A stretch of 64,000 nt of DNA from Flavobacterium johnsoniae. Lineage in GTDB: Bacteria > Bacteroidota > Bacteroidia > Flavobacteriales > Flavobacteriaceae. A program made the position numbers and the translations under genes. The DNA lies in the NCBI RefSeq assembly GCF_030388325.1, contig NZ_CP103794.1, forward strand, positions 186,001 through 250,000, given 5' to 3'. Of this stretch, positions 15,655 to 24,669 are shown one piece after another (positions within the stretch are counted from its first letter, which is position 1; each line of letters begins with the position of its first letter). Under the pieces are notes generated by a model. It was not told the DNA's origin. It saw only the letters and a program-made list of their open reading frames with translations, and did not search any database.

Positions 15655-16518
15655 TTATTTTCCAGCCTTAAATAAAAACTCTTTTTCTTCTTTCGTCAGG
15701 CAATCATATCCCGATTGGCTGATTTTATCTAGAATCTCATCAATTTGCTGTTGCGTTTTGTCTTTGGTGACAATTCTTGATGTCGTTTTTTCTGTAGGTT
15801 TCTTGTAATTCTTATGAACTTTTGTGAATGGGGTTGTAGGAGATTTTCTAAAGAGATTGGCAAAGAAATCTAAAGTTTTAGAAACAATTTTACTTAAATC
15901 TGTTCCGTTTTCAAGCAACTTAATATAGGCAAATCCGAAAGAAGCGCCTGCAAGATGCGAAATATGACCTCCCATATTTCCAGAACGCAGTTGCACCAAA
16001 TCCAGAACAAGAATTACAGCCGTTATATGCCATAGTTTTACATTTCCGAACAAGAACAAACGAACATCCATTAATGGAGAATATGTCGTAGAAGCAACTA
16101 GAATTGCCATTATTGCCGCAGAAGCACCAACTATGGAGCCGTAGATATTAGAAAAATAAAAACTTAAAGCAAAAACTACTCCTGCAAAAAGCGCACTTAA
16201 AATATACAAACCTAAATATTGTTTCTGAGTAAAAAACGTCAAAAACAAATTACTTGCAAAATTCAAAACCATCATATTGAATAACAAATGCCAGAAATCG
16301 AAATGAAAAAAAGCATATGTCAAAAATGTCCAAGGCTTGAACATGAAAACTTGAGGATCTGACGACAAAGCCAACCAATTTGGATAATCGAATGCTCCAA
16401 CAAATTTTGGCCAGAAAAAAAGTAAAGAAATTATAAAACAAGCTACATTCCAATAAATCATGCGCATTGCTATACCACCCAATCTATATTGAAGTTTTAA
16501 ATCATCAAGAATATTCAT
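15655..16518 (-). CDS. Rhomboid family intramembrane serine protease
   Basis: A 287-residue rhomboid protease with six membrane segments in the first 210 residues. The catalytic serine lies in GASAAIMAIL and the histidine in HISHLAGASFGF. The tail of about 75 residues is cytoplasmic and charged, ending DCLTKEEKEFLFKAG, a C-terminal element common in Bacteroidota rhomboids (DUF6576-like). It is preceded by another rhomboid gene 44 bases upstream and by mutL. Substrates are unknown. Its HxxHxxG differs from the usual HxxGxxxG around the histidine but keeps the needed residues. Confidence 0.9.
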   Translation of the reverse strand: MNILDDLKLQYRLGGIAMRMIYWNVACFIISLLFFWPKFVGAFDYPNWLALSSDPQVFMFKPWTFLTYAFFHFDFWHLLFNMMVLNFASNLFLTFFTQKQYLGLYILSALFAGVVFALSFYFSNIYGSIVGASAAIMAILVASTTYSPLMDVRLFLFGNVKLWHITAVILVLDLVQLRSGNMGGHISHLAGASFGFAYIKLLENGTDLSKIVSKTLDFFANLFRKSPTTPFTKVHKNYKKPTEKTTSRIVTKDKTQQQIDEILDKISQSGYDCLTKEEKEFLFKAGK

Positions 16519-16562
16519 AAAGTCTTCTTTTACTTTTTAAAATTAATTATTAAAGTTAAAAA

Positions 16563-17312
16563 TTAATTCCATCGATTGTTATTAAACTGATTTTTTTTCC
16601 AGTACAACATCATTAAAAACCCAGCAATTGCTCCTCCAATATGAGCAAAATGGGCAATTCCTGTTCCTCCACCTCCAAATAAAGAGGTTCCTTTGAAACC
16701 AAAAAACAAATCTATTGCTAAAATTCCAGGAACAAAATATTTTGCTTTTATAGGAACTGGAATAAACATTAAAGCTAATTCAGCATTTGGAAACATAAAA
16801 GCAAAAGCAGTAAGCAGACCATAAATAGCCCCTGAAGCTCCGACTACAGTACCAATATAAGCACTAGTAAAGCCATTAAATTGAGAAACCGAAACCAGAT
16901 TCTGCCATCTTGTATCAATTTTTCCCTCAGACAAAAGTTTTAAAATCTCAGCCTTTTGAAATCCATTTGCCATTAAGGTATTTAAAGTATCTTGAAAAAA
17001 GTAATAATTGACAGCAGTATGAAGTAAAGCTGATCCTAATCCGCAAGAAATATAAAAAAAGAGGAACTTTTTACCGCCCCAAAAATGTTCTAGCGCAGAT
17101 CCAAAAGAAACCATTGCAAACATATTAAAAGCAATGTGCATTATTCCGCCATGCATGAACATATGCGTTATAGGCTGCCATGCTTTAAAATTTGGATTTT
17201 CAGGAAAAAACATCGCCAGATATTCATACGAAACTGGAACCAATTGAGATCCAATAAAAAATATAATATTAATAATAAGCAGTTGTTTAACAACCGGAGT
17301 CATATTCATCAT
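16563..17312 (-). CDS. Rhomboid family intramembrane serine protease
   Basis: A 249-residue rhomboid protease. It shows the HGGIMHIAFNMFAM segment (first conserved loop), the catalytic serine in GASGAIYGLL and the histidine in AHIGGAIAGFLMM. Six membrane segments fit the minimal rhomboid core, and the protein has only a short tail. The start codon overlaps the mutL stop by four bases (ATGA), so the two genes are translationally coupled. It is a separate family member from the neighbour, not a recent duplicate. Confidence 0.93.
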   Translation of the reverse strand: MMNMTPVVKQLLIINIIFFIGSQLVPVSYEYLAMFFPENPNFKAWQPITHMFMHGGIMHIAFNMFAMVSFGSALEHFWGGKKFLFFYISCGLGSALLHTAVNYYFFQDTLNTLMANGFQKAEILKLLSEGKIDTRWQNLVSVSQFNGFTSAYIGTVVGASGAIYGLLTAFAFMFPNAELALMFIPVPIKAKYFVPGILAIDLFFGFKGTSLFGGGGTGIAHFAHIGGAIAGFLMMLYWKKNQFNNNRWN

Positions 17313-19243
17313 AAGGCAAACTTTTTATCTATATCTTCCACACGCATAGTGATGAAAGTTGGTTTTTGAAAAGGTGAAATATTTGGATCTTTGCAAGCAA
17401 ACAAACCGTTTACTAAATTATCTTGTTCTTTTTCGGTTAAATAAGATCCTGTTTTAACCGCTAAACTTTTCGCCATCGATTTGGCAATCGTATCATTTTG
17501 ACTGTAACTGCTTGCTGGAATTCCGTCTTGCAAGTCACTCAACAATTGTTCTATTACTAGAGAAACTTCGCTTTCTGTAATATTTACAGGAATTCCCGAA
17601 ACTACAATATGATCAGTTTTACTTTCATCAAAGACAAAACCTGTTGTTTCTAATGAAGGTTTTAATTCTTCAATCAATTTCATTTCGGTTGCCGAATAAA
17701 ATAAATCTAACGGAAAAAGCAATTGCTGGCTCGACGCTTGATTAACCGTCATATTCAACAAAAATTGTTCGTACAAAATTCGTTGATGCGCACGTTGCTG
17801 ATCAACAATAACCATTCCCGATTTTATTGGTGAAACAATGTATTTTTTATGAATTTGATATGTTTTTTGTGGCGATTGTTCTACTTCGTCATCATTAAAC
17901 AAAGAAGAAGTAACTTCTTCATTTTCGAATGTAAAAGGTGAACTTTCTATCGTTTCAGGATTTTCTGTATCCAAACCAACATATAAACTTTCCCAACTTG
18001 CAGTCGGTTCTACACGTTTGGAATATCCCGAATATGAAGACCCCGAATAAGACGAACCTGACGAAGAGGAAGAAGAACCTGAACTATAACTATTTCCAGA
18101 GCTAGATTTTGCATAATGCTGATTAGTCTTATCATCCGTAAAAGGATTAAAAGTTCCATCTACTTGAATAGTTGGCGTTTCTGCTTCCATATCTTTATAA
18201 TGATATGGCGTATCCAAATTAGCATCTCGATCAAAATCTAAAACTGGAGCAACATTAAATTGCCCCAAACTATGTTTGATTGAAGCTCTTAAAATTGCAT
18301 ACAGAGCCGATTCGTCATCAAACTTAATTTCTGTTTTCGTCGGATGTATATTGATATCAATTGTGTTTGGCGGAACTTGCAAATACAAGAAATAACTTGG
18401 CTGAGAACCATCTTTCAATAAGCCGTCGTAAGCAGCCATTACCGCATGATGCAAGTAACCGCTTTTTATAAAACGATCGTTTACAAAAAAGAACTGTTCT
18501 CCTCTATTTTTCTTTGCAAATTCTGGTTTACAAACAAAACCTTGAATACTTATAATATCTGTTTCTTCACTTACAGGCACTAATTTCTCATTGGTTTTAC
18601 CAGACATAATTCCCACAATTCTCTGGCGATATCCAGCCGCTGGAAGATTATATAATTCACTTCCGTTATGATAAAAACTAAAATGAATATTTGGATGCGC
18701 CAATGCCACACGTTGAAATTCATCCATAACGTGACGAAATTCGACTGTATCTGATTTCAAGAAATTTCGACGAGCAGGAATATTAAAAAACAAATTTTTA
18801 ACCGCAAATGAAGTTCCTTTTGGCAAAACCGCTACTTCTTGCGAAACAAATTTACTTCCTTCGATAACAATGTGCGTTCCGAGTTCGTCCTGATCTTGTT
18901 TGGTTTTCATTTCCATGTGCGCAATCGCCGCAATAGAAGCCAAAGCTTCTCCACGAAAACCCTTCGTTCCAAGCGAAAACAAATCTTCTGCCTGACGAAT
19001 TTTTGAGGTTGCATGACGCGCAAAACACAAACGTGCATCTGTAACGGTCATTCCGACACCATTATCTATAACTTGAACCAAAGATTTACCAGCATCTTTG
19101 ATGATCAATTTAATATCAGTTGCTTTTGCATCAACAGCGTTTTCTAACAATTCTTTTACTACAGAAGCTGGTCTTTGAACCACTTCTCCAGCAGCAATTT
19201 GGTTAGCAACGTGATCAGGAAGCAATTGAATAATACTCGACAT
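17309..19243 (-). CDS. mutL: DNA mismatch repair protein MutL, degenerate endonuclease motifs
   Basis: A 644-residue MutL. The GHKL ATPase is intact: E31 and N35 in KELLENAVDA, DNGVGM at about 61-66, and the GTKGFRGEAL lid. A serine-rich linker (about 385-420, many SSGSSYSG repeats) leads to the C-terminal domain. There the metal-binding motif DQHA(X)2E(X)4E reads DQQRAHQRILYE, with histidine and the first glutamate both changed to glutamine. The CPHGRP motif reads SPFQKP. Endonuclease activity is therefore doubtful, while ATP-dependent matchmaking should remain. It is followed by two rhomboid genes. Confidence 0.95.
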   Translation of the reverse strand: MSSIIQLLPDHVANQIAAGEVVQRPASVVKELLENAVDAKATDIKLIIKDAGKSLVQVIDNGVGMTVTDARLCFARHATSKIRQAEDLFSLGTKGFRGEALASIAAIAHMEMKTKQDQDELGTHIVIEGSKFVSQEVAVLPKGTSFAVKNLFFNIPARRNFLKSDTVEFRHVMDEFQRVALAHPNIHFSFYHNGSELYNLPAAGYRQRIVGIMSGKTNEKLVPVSEETDIISIQGFVCKPEFAKKNRGEQFFFVNDRFIKSGYLHHAVMAAYDGLLKDGSQPSYFLYLQVPPNTIDINIHPTKTEIKFDDESALYAILRASIKHSLGQFNVAPVLDFDRDANLDTPYHYKDMEAETPTIQVDGTFNPFTDDKTNQHYAKSSSGNSYSSGSSSSSSGSSYSGSSYSGYSKRVEPTASWESLYVGLDTENPETIESSPFTFENEEVTSSLFNDDEVEQSPQKTYQIHKKYIVSPIKSGMVIVDQQRAHQRILYEQFLLNMTVNQASSQQLLFPLDLFYSATEMKLIEELKPSLETTGFVFDESKTDHIVVSGIPVNITESEVSLVIEQLLSDLQDGIPASSYSQNDTIAKSMAKSLAVKTGSYLTEKEQDNLVNGLFACKDPNISPFQKPTFITMRVEDIDKKFAL

Positions 19244-19294
19244 TAAGCAAAAAAAGTTTTAAAGATTAGTTTAGGTTTTAGAAACCAAGAAGTA

Positions 19295-19302
19295 CAAATT
19301 TA
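19295..19302 (-). promoter_or_regulatory. Promoter -7 box of mutL
   Basis: The minus strand reads TAAATTTG, which matches TAnnTTTG, about 50 bases before the mutL start. No -33 TTG is seen. Confidence 0.4.
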
Positions 19303-19351
19303 GTAAATTTTGATTGGCTTTCAGAATAAGAATAATCATAAAAAAAACAAA

Positions 19352-19385
19352 AAAACCTATACCGTTATGACACAGTATAGGTTTT
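19352..19385 (-). terminator. Terminator after ribH
   Basis: AAAACCTATAC pairs with GTATAGGTTTT across a 12-base loop. On the minus strand it ends in a T run and lies directly after the ribH stop. Confidence 0.8.
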
Positions 19386-19408
19386 AATATTTTTAAAACA
19401 AATGTGTT

Positions 19409-19981
19409 TTATTCGTTCTCTATTTTTCTTGGAGAATCTTCAATTTGAAGCGCCCCTGAAGTTAATAACGGCTGATTGTAAGCATGTGCTATTGAAGCTT
19501 GCTGACGAATATAAGCCATTTTAATTGCTGCAATTGCCGCCTCAGTTCCTTTGTTTCCGTGAACACCGCCACTTCTGTCAATCGACTGCTGCATGTTGTT
19601 GTCTGTTAAAACACAGAAAATAACGGGAATATCTGTTTGAACATTTAAGTCTTTTATTCCTTGTGTTACGCCTTCGCAAACAAAATCAAAATGTTTCGTT
19701 TGTCCTTGAATAACGCATCCAATTACGATAACCGCATCAACATTTTGTGTTTGAAGCATTTTTTTTGCTCCGTAAATTAACTCGAAACTTCCTGGAACAT
19801 TCCAGCGGATAATTTGCTGAGCAGGAACTTCGCAATCAATTAATGCATCAAATGCACCATTGTAAAGTCCTTCTGTTATAGTATCATTCCATTCAGAAAC
19901 AACAATCCCAAATCGAAAGTCTTTCGCATTTGGGATTGTGTTTTTATCGTATTCTGATAGATTTTTATTTTCAGTAGCCAT
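19409..19981 (-). CDS. ribH: 6,7-dimethyl-8-ribityllumazine synthase
   Basis: Lumazine synthase joins the two riboflavin precursors, the last step but one to riboflavin, and usually forms a 60-subunit shell or a pentamer. Motifs are FGIVVSEWNDTITEGLYNGA (about 25-44), the WNVPGSFELIYGAKKM loop, GCVIQGQTKHFDFVCEGVTQGI and the catalytic histidine region in TKHFD. At 190 residues it carries short extensions at both ends of the usual 155-residue core. It lies 81 bases after the TPR gene and is probably in the same run. Confidence 0.97.
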   Translation of the reverse strand: MATENKNLSEYDKNTIPNAKDFRFGIVVSEWNDTITEGLYNGAFDALIDCEVPAQQIIRWNVPGSFELIYGAKKMLQTQNVDAVIVIGCVIQGQTKHFDFVCEGVTQGIKDLNVQTDIPVIFCVLTDNNMQQSIDRSGGVHGNKGTEAAIAAIKMAYIRQQASIAHAYNQPLLTSGALQIEDSPRKIENE

Positions 19982-19985
19982 CTGT

Positions 19986-20062
19986 AATATTTTAGATTTT
20001 TGATTTTAGAATATAGATTCGTAACTACAAATCTACAATCTTAAATCTAAAGTCTAAAATTT
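19986..20062. repeat. Palindrome of AATCTAAAATC words
   Basis: The left half reads TATTTTAGATTTTTGATTTT and the right half TTAAATCTAAAGTCTAAAAT, reverse complements apart from small gaps. It fills the gap between the TPR gene and ribH. Confidence 0.7.
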
Positions 20063-20842
20063 TTATTGTGCTAATCCAATCAAAGCATCAACTGATGCTG
20101 CTTCTGGTGCAGTATCGTAATTGTCTTTGATATCATTTAAATATTTCAAAGCATCTTCTTTCTGACCTAAAGCTAAAGCAGTTTTAGCCGCTTTTAATAA
20201 GAAACGAGGCGTTGTAAAATCATTTTTATTAGATTCAGCAGCTTTTACATAAAAATCTAAAGCTTCTTTTTGCTGATTTTTTTGAGAATAAGCATCACCC
20301 GTTGCACCTTTAGCTAAAGCGCTTAAGATTACGTCTTCAGATTTAAATTCACCTAAATATTTAATTGCCTCATCGTATTTACCTGTATTCAAGTAAGCGA
20401 TACCAGCATAGTAGTTTGCTAAATTTCCTGCATCTGTTCCAGAATATTCGTCTGCGATTTTGATAAATCCGAATTTACCTTCTGAACCATTTAATGATAA
20501 TTTGAACAATGAATCGCTAGAAACACCATTTACAGCTTTTTCAAAGTTTTGTTGCGCAACAAACATTTCACTTGCAGCTTCTTCTTGTTTCGGATTAGCA
20601 ATAAATCTTTGGTAAGCCAAATATCCAATTGTAACAACAGCAAAACCAGCCACTAAACCAATAATGATTTTTTGATTTTTAGCCACCCAATCCTCAGTTT
20701 TTGAAGCTGTCTCATCTAGTTTTGAGAAAACACTAGCTGTTGTGCTGTCTTTTTCGTCAATAACCACTTGTTGTTCTTCAGTAACCTCTTTTACTTCCTT
20801 CTCTTTTGGTGTCTTATATCCTCTTTTATTGTAAGTTGCCAT
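20063..20842 (-). CDS. Tetratricopeptide repeat membrane protein (YfgM/COG2976-like)
   Basis: A 259-residue protein. A charged cytoplasmic N-terminus (about 1-55) is followed by one membrane helix, IIIGLVAGFAVVTIGYLAY (about 60-78), and then TPR-like repeats such as LANYYAGIAYLNTGKYDEAIKYL and DAYSQKNQQKEALDFYVKA. This matches the YfgM-like TPR proteins that associate with the secretion or outer-membrane assembly machinery; its partners here are unknown. A -7 box TATTTTTG is present on the minus strand at 20865-20872. It is divergent from recF. Confidence 0.85.
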   Translation of the reverse strand: MATYNKRGYKTPKEKEVKEVTEEQQVVIDEKDSTTASVFSKLDETASKTEDWVAKNQKIIIGLVAGFAVVTIGYLAYQRFIANPKQEEAASEMFVAQQNFEKAVNGVSSDSLFKLSLNGSEGKFGFIKIADEYSGTDAGNLANYYAGIAYLNTGKYDEAIKYLGEFKSEDVILSALAKGATGDAYSQKNQQKEALDFYVKAAESNKNDFTTPRFLLKAAKTALALGQKEDALKYLNDIKDNYDTAPEAASVDALIGLAQ

Positions 20843-20864
20843 TTAAAATTTATTTAGTGAACGG

Positions 20865-20872
20865 CAAAAATA
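20865..20872 (-). promoter_or_regulatory. Promoter -7 box of the TPR gene
   Basis: The minus strand reads TATTTTTG, which matches TAnnTTTG, about 23 bases before the ATG. Confidence 0.4.
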
Positions 20873-21083
20873 AAATTTTTCTTGAAACTGAGGTAAAAAA
20901 TTTCAATTTTATCACTTATTTAAAGGAATTATTTTTGTTATTCGTTTTTCCTTTCGCGAAAGCGCTAAAATAAATGAGCCGAGAATTGCTCTAAAGCCAA
21001 TTATATCGATATTTTTCGGTAATTTGCACCCTCAAATTTTTACTGGTTCAAATCAGTAAATTTTATCTATTGAGTTCCAAAAA

Positions 21084-22163
21084 ATGCATTTAAACAAGAT
21101 ATCTTTATTCAATTATAAAAACTTTTCTGAAGCGAGTTTTGATTTCGACATCAAAATCAACTGTTTTGTGGGAAAAAATGGTATTGGAAAAACCAATGTG
21201 CTCGATGCTATTTATCATTTGGCATACGGAAAAAGTTATTTTAATCCGTTGGCTATTCAAAACATCAAACATGGCGAAGAGTTTTTTGTAATTGATGCTG
21301 AACTGGAGAAAAATGAAAGAGCGGAGCAAATTGTTTGCAGTTTAAAAAAAGGACAAAAAAAGGTTCTGAAGCGAAATGGAAAAGCTTACGATAAATTCTC
21401 AGATCATATTGGTTTTATTCCGTTAGTTATTATTTCGCCCGCCGATAGAGATTTAATTGTAGAAGGCAGCGAAACCCGTCGCAAATTTATGGACAGCGTT
21501 ATTTCGCAATTAGACGCTAATTATCTTCACGAATTAATAGCGTATCAAAAGGTCATTACGCAGCGAAATGCCCTTTTAAAATATTTTGCTTTGAATCATG
21601 TTTTTGACAACGACACCTTATCTATATATAATGAGCAATTGCAAGGTTACGGAAATTCGATTTTTGAAAAACGAAAAGAATTCTTGGAACAATTTATACC
21701 TATATTTAATAGACATCATCAAGCGATAACGGGATCTGAAGAAAGTGTACAATTGGTTTACGAAAGCCATCTGTTCGAAAAAGATCTTTTAACGCTTTTA
21801 CAGGAAAACATCAATAAGGATCGTGCGCTTCAATATACATCGGTTGGAATTCATAAAGATGATTTGTCTTTTGAAATTGATTCGCATCCGATAAAAAAAT
21901 TCGGATCGCAAGGACAGCAGAAATCTTTTTTGATTGCGTTGAAATTGGCTCAATTCGAATTTCTAAAAAAACAAAGCGGTGTAAAACCAATTCTCTTATT
22001 TGATGATATTTTTGATAAATTGGACGAAACTCGCGTTGCCAAAATTGTAGAAATGGTAAATAGCGAAACATTTGGACAGCTTTTTATTTCAGACACACAT
22101 CCAGAAAGAACCGAAGCGATTGTAAAATCGACACATCAGAGTTATAAAATATTTAATTTGTGA
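21084..22163 (+). CDS. recF: DNA replication and repair protein RecF
   Basis: RecF is an SMC-like ATPase that helps load RecA at single-strand gaps with RecO and RecR. The Walker A loop GKNGIGKTN is at residues 30-38. The ABC signature region [20 protein letters not shown] comes at about 271-290, and Walker [14 protein letters not shown] at about 306-318. The 359-residue length is normal. It is divergent from the TPR gene and is not next to dnaA, dnaN or gyrB as in many other bacteria, which is usual for Bacteroidota. Confidence 0.97.
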   Translation: MHLNKISLFNYKNFSEASFDFDIKINCFVGKNGIGKTNVLDAIYHLAYGKSYFNPLAIQNIKHGEEFFVIDAELEKNERAEQIVCSLKKGQKKVLKRNGKAYDKFSDHIGFIPLVIISPADRDLIVEGSETRRKFMDSVISQLDANYLHELIAYQKVITQRNALLKYFALNHVFDNDTLSIYNEQLQGYGNSIFEKRKEFLEQFIPIFNRHHQAITGSEESVQLVYESHLFEKDLLTLLQENINKDRALQYTSVGIHKDDLSFEIDSHPIKKFGSQGQQKSFLIALKLAQFEFLKKQSGVKPILLFDDIFDKLDETRVAKIVEMVNSETFGQLFISDTHPERTEAIVKSTHQSYKIFNL

Positions 22164-22286
22164 TTTTTTTGATGAATGAAAATTGATATAATTTGTATCA
22201 GTTTTCAGTATTAATTCAAAAATAGAAATCACTAAATTAGCCTGAATTAAATTAAAAAATAACGGCAATAAATATAAATTAAGGAT

Positions 22287-22964
22287 ATGCTAACGAAAGA
22301 ATCATTGCAATTTTTAGACGATTTAAAAAGAAACAACAATAGAGAATGGTTTCAGGAAAATAAAAAACGATATGAAGTTTTCAAGAAAGACTATCATCAA
22401 TTGGTAAGTGATTTTTTGGATGCAATGAAACCACTCGATCCTTCATTAGAATTACTTGAAATTAAAGATTGTACCTTTAGAATTAATCGCGACATTCGTT
22501 TTTCTAAAGACAAATCTCCGTACAAAGCACATTTGGGCGTTTGGCTTTCTGCTGGCGCGAAAGGAGCAAATCGCTCAGGATATTATGTTCACATCGAAAA
22601 AGGCGCAAGTTTTATTGCTGGCGGATTTTATTCGCCAGAAGCGGAAGATTTGAAAAAAGTACGTAAAGAAATTGCTTTTTTCTATGATGATTTACAAGAA
22701 ATCTTAAATGATAAAAACTTCAAAAAAGAATTCGGAAACTTAGATATCAATGAGAATAATTCTCTAAAAAGCATGCCTCGCGGTTACGAAAAAGACCATC
22801 CAGCAATCGAGTTTTTAAAATTGAAAAGCTTCACCGCAACGCAAGTTTATGACATTTCTGAAGTAACGAAGAAAGATTTTGTAAAGAAAATGAGCGAGAA
22901 ACTTATTTTGCTTAAACCTCTAAATCACTTTATAAATCGCGCTTTAGAAACTGAAGAATTTTAA
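22287..22964 (+). CDS. DUF2461 domain-containing protein
   Basis: A 225-residue protein of the DUF2461/TIGR02453 family. Family marks are the start FLDDLKRNNNREWFQENKKRYE (about 9-30), FRINRDIRFSKDKSPYKAHLG in the middle and GFYSPEAEDLKKVRKEI. The family is widespread in bacteria and fungi, with no proven function. It follows recF by 123 bases and ends six bases before the GCCACAG palindrome. Confidence 0.93.
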   Translation: MLTKESLQFLDDLKRNNNREWFQENKKRYEVFKKDYHQLVSDFLDAMKPLDPSLELLEIKDCTFRINRDIRFSKDKSPYKAHLGVWLSAGAKGANRSGYYVHIEKGASFIAGGFYSPEAEDLKKVRKEIAFFYDDLQEILNDKNFKKEFGNLDINENNSLKSMPRGYEKDHPAIEFLKLKSFTATQVYDISEVTKKDFVKKMSEKLILLKPLNHFINRALETEEF

Positions 22965-22970
22965 TTTTAT

Positions 22971-23049
22971 TTGCCACAGATTAAAAAGATTGTCACAGAT
23001 TATTTTTCTCAACAGCAAAAATCCATTCAATCTTTTTAATCTGTGGCAA
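22971..23049. repeat. GCCACAGATTAAAAAGATT inverted repeat, copy 1
   Basis: There is a perfect 21-base inverted pair (22971-22991 and 23029-23049) around a 37-base centre. The same arm occurs at 38862-38880 and 38925-38943. The element lies between two genes and codes for nothing. Confidence 0.88.
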
Positions 23050-23063
23050 AAAATAATAACCGA

Positions 23064-24122
23064 ATGAAAAGAAAAATACTTTTTCTTGGAGAATCTTATC
23101 GCGCCGACGCCATAACTTGGATGAAAGGTTTGAAGGAATTTGGCGATTTCGAAATTATTACCTGGGAACTTCAAACACCAAACAATTCCAAAATCAATAG
23201 ATTCAAACGCATTTTAGAGTATCTTTTCTCTCCTTTTGCCATTCGAAAAATAATTAAAAAAGAAAAACCAGATATGGTTATTGCAGAAAGAACCACAAGC
23301 TACGGTTTTCTTGCTGCCTTATCTGGATCTAAAACAATTGCGATTGCTCAACAAGGACGAACCGATTTATGGCCTGAAGGTTCTGTTTTATATCCTTTAA
23401 AAAAATTCATTCAGAAATATGCTTTTAAAAAAGCGCATTTAATTCACGCGTGGGGACCTGTCATGGCAATCCACATGAAAGCAACTGGAGTTGATATGAG
23501 TAAAGTTCTGGTTCTCCCAAAAGGAATTGATTTATCGATTTTCGCTCCATCAACGAACAATTCAAACAAAATTGAAGCGATTGTAACACGCTCTTTAATG
23601 CCTGAATATCGACACGATTCTATTTTAAAAGCTTTCGCAATTTTACATCAAAAAGAAATCGATTTTTCTTTAAACATTGTTGGCGACGGAACAAGATTGC
23701 AACATTTAAAAGATTTAGCAAAAGATCTTCAAATAGAAAAAAAAGTCATTTTTACAGGAAGAATTCCGAATACAGAACTTCCTAAATTGTTACAAGAATC
23801 GAATATTTACATCAGTATGCCCATTACCGAAGGCGTTTCGGCATCTTTATTTGAAGCAATGGCTTGCAATTGTTACCCTGTAGTTTCTGATATTCCTGGA
23901 AATCAAAGCTGGATTACGCATCGAAAAAATGGTCAATTAATTGAAATTGATAATATAGAAATGCTAGCCGAAGAATTAATCTGGTCTTTTGAAAATCCAG
24001 AATTTCGAAATCAAGCTATTATTCAAAACAGAAAATTTGTGGAAGAAAATGCGAATTACGATATTAATATGAAAGTTATTTCAGAGAAGTATCATACAAT
24101 ATTGAATAGAAATTCAAATTAG
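23064..24122 (+). CDS. GT4-like family glycosyltransferase
   Basis: A 352-residue glycosyltransferase of the GT-B fold (glycosyl transferases group 1). The start at 23064 (MKRKILFLGESYRAD) is preferred over the GTG at 23043, which lies inside the repeat arm. The donor-binding half shows NIVGDGTRLQHLKDLAKDLQ, VIFTGRIPNTELPKLLQESN and the EAMACNCYPVVSDIPGN motif with its E-x7-E type residues. The acceptor is unknown. It stands just before a small membrane protein gene that starts four bases after its stop. Confidence 0.9.
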   Translation: MKRKILFLGESYRADAITWMKGLKEFGDFEIITWELQTPNNSKINRFKRILEYLFSPFAIRKIIKKEKPDMVIAERTTSYGFLAALSGSKTIAIAQQGRTDLWPEGSVLYPLKKFIQKYAFKKAHLIHAWGPVMAIHMKATGVDMSKVLVLPKGIDLSIFAPSTNNSNKIEAIVTRSLMPEYRHDSILKAFAILHQKEIDFSLNIVGDGTRLQHLKDLAKDLQIEKKVIFTGRIPNTELPKLLQESNIYISMPITEGVSASLFEAMACNCYPVVSDIPGNQSWITHRKNGQLIEIDNIEMLAEELIWSFENPEFRNQAIIQNRKFVEENANYDINMKVISEKYHTILNRNSN

Positions 24123-24125
24123 AGA

Positions 24126-24548
24126 ATGGAAAAAATATTATCAATTACATCTTTATTAGTAGCTTTTGGATATATATTCTATTTGCTATCGGGGAAAGAT
24201 TTAAATCCGAAAAAATTCAGATATAATGAACTTTTTGAGAACAGTAAATTTATAAAACACTTTGTTTTTTTCCTCATCTTTTTTGCTATTGGTATTTTTA
24301 GATTCTATTCAAATCCAATGGAAATATATTATACGGCTCCATTAAATTTCATTCTACTAATTACACTTTTCAATCCACTTTTTCGAGCTTTATATAATCG
24401 TAATATTATAATTGCAACTCGATGGGACAAACCTCCTAAAGGAAAAAATGGAATAAAAATTTTAGATCGAATAATTGGTGCATTAATTTTAATAATCTCA
24501 CTTCTCTCTCCTATATTTCTAAGTGCTTTTTTAAAAAAGTATTTTTAA
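24126..24548 (+). CDS. Hypothetical membrane protein
   Basis: A 140-residue protein I do not recognise. It has about four membrane segments (about 4-22, 45-62, 72-92 and 118-138). A basic loop, RWDKPPKGKNGIKILDR, lies before the last segment. It starts four bases after the glycosyltransferase stop and is probably co-transcribed, so a link to glycan export or modification is possible but unproven. Confidence 0.7.
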   Translation: MEKILSITSLLVAFGYIFYLLSGKDLNPKKFRYNELFENSKFIKHFVFFLIFFAIGIFRFYSNPMEIYYTAPLNFILLITLFNPLFRALYNRNIIIATRWDKPPKGKNGIKILDRIIGALILIISLLSPIFLSAFLKKYF

Positions 24549-24636
24549 TTAAACCTAACACGTTCATAAAACCGATCAAGCTTTTAGAAATACCGAAAAA
24601 CTTTGCCTTTACGATCAAACCAAAAATTATAATTCA

Positions 24637-24644
24637 TACTTTTG
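24637..24644 (+). promoter_or_regulatory. Promoter -7 box of murB
   Basis: TACTTTTG matches TAnnTTTG and lies 25 bases before the murB ATG. No -33 TTG at the right distance. Confidence 0.45.
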
Positions 24645-24669
24645 AACTATATTAAAAAGCCTATTATTT

